Below are positions 62,458 to 64,000 of a DNA stretch of 64,000 bases, in pieces. The notes under the pieces were generated by a model. That model searched no databases and was not told where the DNA came from. It worked only from the letters and a program-made list of their open reading frames with translations. Numbering within the stretch: position 1 is the first letter of the stretch; each line of letters begins with the position of its first letter. The DNA lies in assembly GCF_002946835.1 (NCBI RefSeq), contig NZ_CP026652.1, forward strand, positions 1,178,001 through 1,242,000, in the 5' to 3' direction. Both the position numbers and the translations under genes were made by a program. Origin of the DNA: Streptomyces dengpaensis (GTDB taxonomy: Bacteria > Actinomycetota > Actinomycetes > Streptomycetales > Streptomycetaceae).

Positions 62458-63222
62458 TCAAGGTCGAAAGGGCCGGAGTATGCCCAAGCGTTGCAGCTCA
62501 ACAATGTGCTCTGCTGCACGCCGTGGTGCCTCGCCGCCCGTCACCAGGACCCCTGCCTCGATATTGCGCCGCGCCGCGGACTCGGTCAGGTTGGCGCTGC
62601 CCAGGAAGAGCATGCGACGGTCGGCGACCGCGAGTTTGGCGTGCTGGCGCGAGTGAGCGTGCCCGGCCGAGTCACGTGCCCAGTGCCAAAGACGCAACCC
62701 AGGAACGGACACGAACGCATCGGCTGGTTCCCGGCCCGAGAGGAGACCGCGCGCGCCCGCCAGTGTCTCGACCACGACGTGCGCTTTCACACCCCTTGCC
62801 GCGGCCTCGGTCAAAGCCTGTGTCAGGGCCGGATACGGGCGGGCCGCGTAAGTCATGGCCAGCAGTTCGTCACGAGACTCATTGATGACCTCGACAAGCA
62901 CCTGGGCAGTCGCCCGCACCGGCACGGCCGGCGTCGAGGGGCCGCTCCACACCGTACGGACTTGAACCGTTTCCCGGGCATGCAGCAGAGCCGCGACATA
63001 GCCCCGAACGTAGGCCGCCGCCTCGGCGAAGGGAATCGACTCCGTCTCCACCGCGTCGTACAGCTTCTCGACGGCCACGCTGATCCCCGGTGTTGCCAGC
63101 TCGGTCAGTACCCGCTCTCTGCTGCGTCGTTGAGCCAGCAGTCCGGCGAGGTCCTTGCCACGAGAGGGGCCCAGGGCCAGAACGGCAGCCTCAGCAGCTC
63201 CCTCGAACTCTTTTCTGCTCAC
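62458..63222 (-). CDS. drmC: DISARM phospholipase D-like protein DrmC
   Basis: Predicted 254-aa protein with one PLD-type HKD motif (QHAKLAVADRRMLFLGSANL, followed by TESAARRNIEAGVLV) and a helical N-terminal part (LAGLLAQRRSRERVLTELAT). DrmC is the PLD component of DISARM anti-phage systems. GTG 63222 overlaps the drmB stop (GTGA). Together with DrmB at its 5' side the order drmB-drmC matches the conserved DISARM core. An adenine or cytosine methylase would be expected further out. Confidence 0.85.
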   Translation of the reverse strand: MSRKEFEGAAEAAVLALGPSRGKDLAGLLAQRRSRERVLTELATPGISVAVEKLYDAVETESIPFAEAAAYVRGYVAALLHARETVQVRTVWSGPSTPAVPVRATAQVLVEVINESRDELLAMTYAARPYPALTQALTEAAARGVKAHVVVETLAGARGLLSGREPADAFVSVPGLRLWHWARDSAGHAHSRQHAKLAVADRRMLFLGSANLTESAARRNIEAGVLVTGGEAPRRAAEHIVELQRLGILRPFRP

Positions 63223-64000
63223 GGCAGCAGGCCGACCGGTGTCAGTACTTGTTCCTTGTCTCCGGAAAGCGGTACGAGGAAGCGGCGATCCAGGAACCGA
63301 TTTGCGCGCTCGCATGTGGTCTCGGACACGAAGAGACAGACATGGCAGGCGGCTCCGTGCAGGTAGTCGCCCGGGTCGTGCGGCAGGCGCTCGGAGCACA
63401 GTGGGTCGGCCGAGCAGTGCCCGGCGTCGGTCAGGGCACGACGGACGATCCGGTCGAACTCGCGCTCCTCAGCAAGCGAAACAAGGCCTCCGAGGGTGCC
63501 CTCCGAATCGGGAACAGCGGTGTAGATGAGAATGCCCGTCCTTGGGTTCTTTTCGTCTCCCGCATAAATTCGCTCTGCGAGTGAGGCCGAGTTGTAGCCG
63601 CATTCCAGGGCGATGGTACGGATCAAAAGGTGGGAAAGCGTGTGCAGGGCGATGTACCGTGCCCCGGGCCAACCGAAGAAGGGATCGAAGTCGCTCGTCT
63701 TGCGGTCCGACTTTCGGTTTGCGCGGAATCGACCGAAAGCCTCCCTGTGGGCCTCCATATGCGGCGACTTCTCCATACGTGCCACCCAGTCGGCCATGAG
63801 GCCGTCCCGCACACGAAGGAAGATGCCCTCGCCGCGAACCTCGCTGGCCGGCACCCAGGGCTGCGTACCGCGGGACAGGTCTACCCGGCTGGCGATCTCC
63901 GGCGACTCAGGGTCAGGGGCGTCGAGCCTGGTGAAACCGATCAGGGCGCGTGCCTCGCGCAGCCGCTCCACTTGGCGAATGTCTGAGAAGAGTTCGCCGA
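63219..64000 (-). CDS. drmB: DISARM DUF1998 protein DrmB, 3' part (continues beyond the window)
   Basis: The last about 260 residues of a DUF1998 protein, open to the right edge. It reads VERLREARALIGFTRLDAPD, then WVPASEVRGEGIFLRV, ARYIALHTLSHLLIRTIALE, CGYNSASLAERIYAG and RTGILIYTAVPDSEGTLGGL. A Cys cluster near the end (CSADPLC.., HGAACHVCLFVSETTCERAN) may bind zinc, as in the family. DrmB works with the helicase DrmA in DISARM. Its 5' end, and drmA or a methylase gene, should lie beyond position 64000. Confidence 0.88.
   Translation of the reverse strand, partial: GELFSDIRQVERLREARALIGFTRLDAPDPESPEIASRVDLSRGTQPWVPASEVRGEGIFLRVRDGLMADWVARMEKSPHMEAHREAFGRFRANRKSDRKTSDFDPFFGWPGARYIALHTLSHLLIRTIALECGYNSASLAERIYAGDEKNPRTGILIYTAVPDSEGTLGGLVSLAEEREFDRIVRRALTDAGHCSADPLCSERLPHDPGDYLHGAACHVCLFVSETTCERANRFLDRRFLVPLSGDKEQVLTPVGLLP

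Overview
The window is high-GC DNA with many GTG and TTG starts, dense 4-bp start/stop overlaps (ATGA, GTGA), a conservon (cvnABCD) and many Streptomyces-type families. It reads as a Streptomyces chromosome segment, probably towards an accessory arm, because seven or more gene remnants lie between intact blocks. No rRNA, tRNA, CRISPR array or intact insertion sequence was seen.

Layout. (1) 1-10.6 kb: a cell-surface glycopolymer block. It has the two enzymes for UDP-ManNAc uronic acid (WecB-type epimerase, WecC-type dehydrogenase), three GT4-type glycosyltransferases, a glycosyltransferase-like coiled-coil protein and a methyltransferase. It is flanked by the C-terminal end of an HPPD-like protein and a scrap of an NB-ARC regulator. 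(2) 10.8-13.8 kb: a PPOX-fold flavoprotein, an autoregulated-looking TetR gene whose partner MFS exporter is broken, and a serine hydrolase. (3) 13.8-21.0 kb: the most interesting metabolic block. It holds a GTP cyclohydrolase II with the Tyr-to-Met change linked to release of the formylated pyrimidine (FAPy), a creatininase-fold amidohydrolase that could deformylate it, a catalytically altered PTPS-fold protein, a glycosyltransferase, a methyltransferase, a flippase-like membrane protein, an MDR dehydrogenase and a CDP-alcohol phosphatidyltransferase. Together they suggest an uncharacterised GTP-derived, glycosylated and possibly lipid-linked metabolite. (4) 21.5-30.0 kb: an OpuC-type osmolyte ABC transporter whose binding lipoprotein lies beyond a cvnABCD conservon. 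(5) 30-34.4 kb: a DUF429 protein, an NlpC/P60 hydrolase, a frameshifted methyltransferase, a type ISP restriction-enzyme scrap, a PAS protein and a 35-bp tandem repeat.

(6) 34.5-50.6 kb: an oxalate-to-CO2 module. Oxalate is activated by an acyl-CoA ligase or by formyl-CoA:oxalate CoA-transferase (two copies), decarboxylated by oxalyl-CoA decarboxylase, and the formate is oxidised by an NAD-type molybdenum formate dehydrogenase (fdsGBAD). A carbonic anhydrase and a short acyl-CoA dehydrogenase-like protein accompany it. A LysR and a GntR/FCD regulator are encoded inside, and two different operator-like families are spread through the module: GATA(G/A)-N7-(C)TATC and CTGTATACTG/TTGCATAC.

(7) 50.8-61.5 kb: a possible toxin-antitoxin-like pair, an EVE-like protein, a HupE/UreJ-type membrane protein, a 1326-aa secreted metallophosphoesterase with three internal repeat domains, and a 1277-aa subtilase. 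(8) 61.5-64.0 kb: remnants of a Tn3-type transposase, a P-type ATPase and a RAMA domain, then drmC and the 3' part of drmB. This is the edge of a DISARM anti-phage locus that continues past the right border.

All family calls are by reading the translated sequence. No database search was run.
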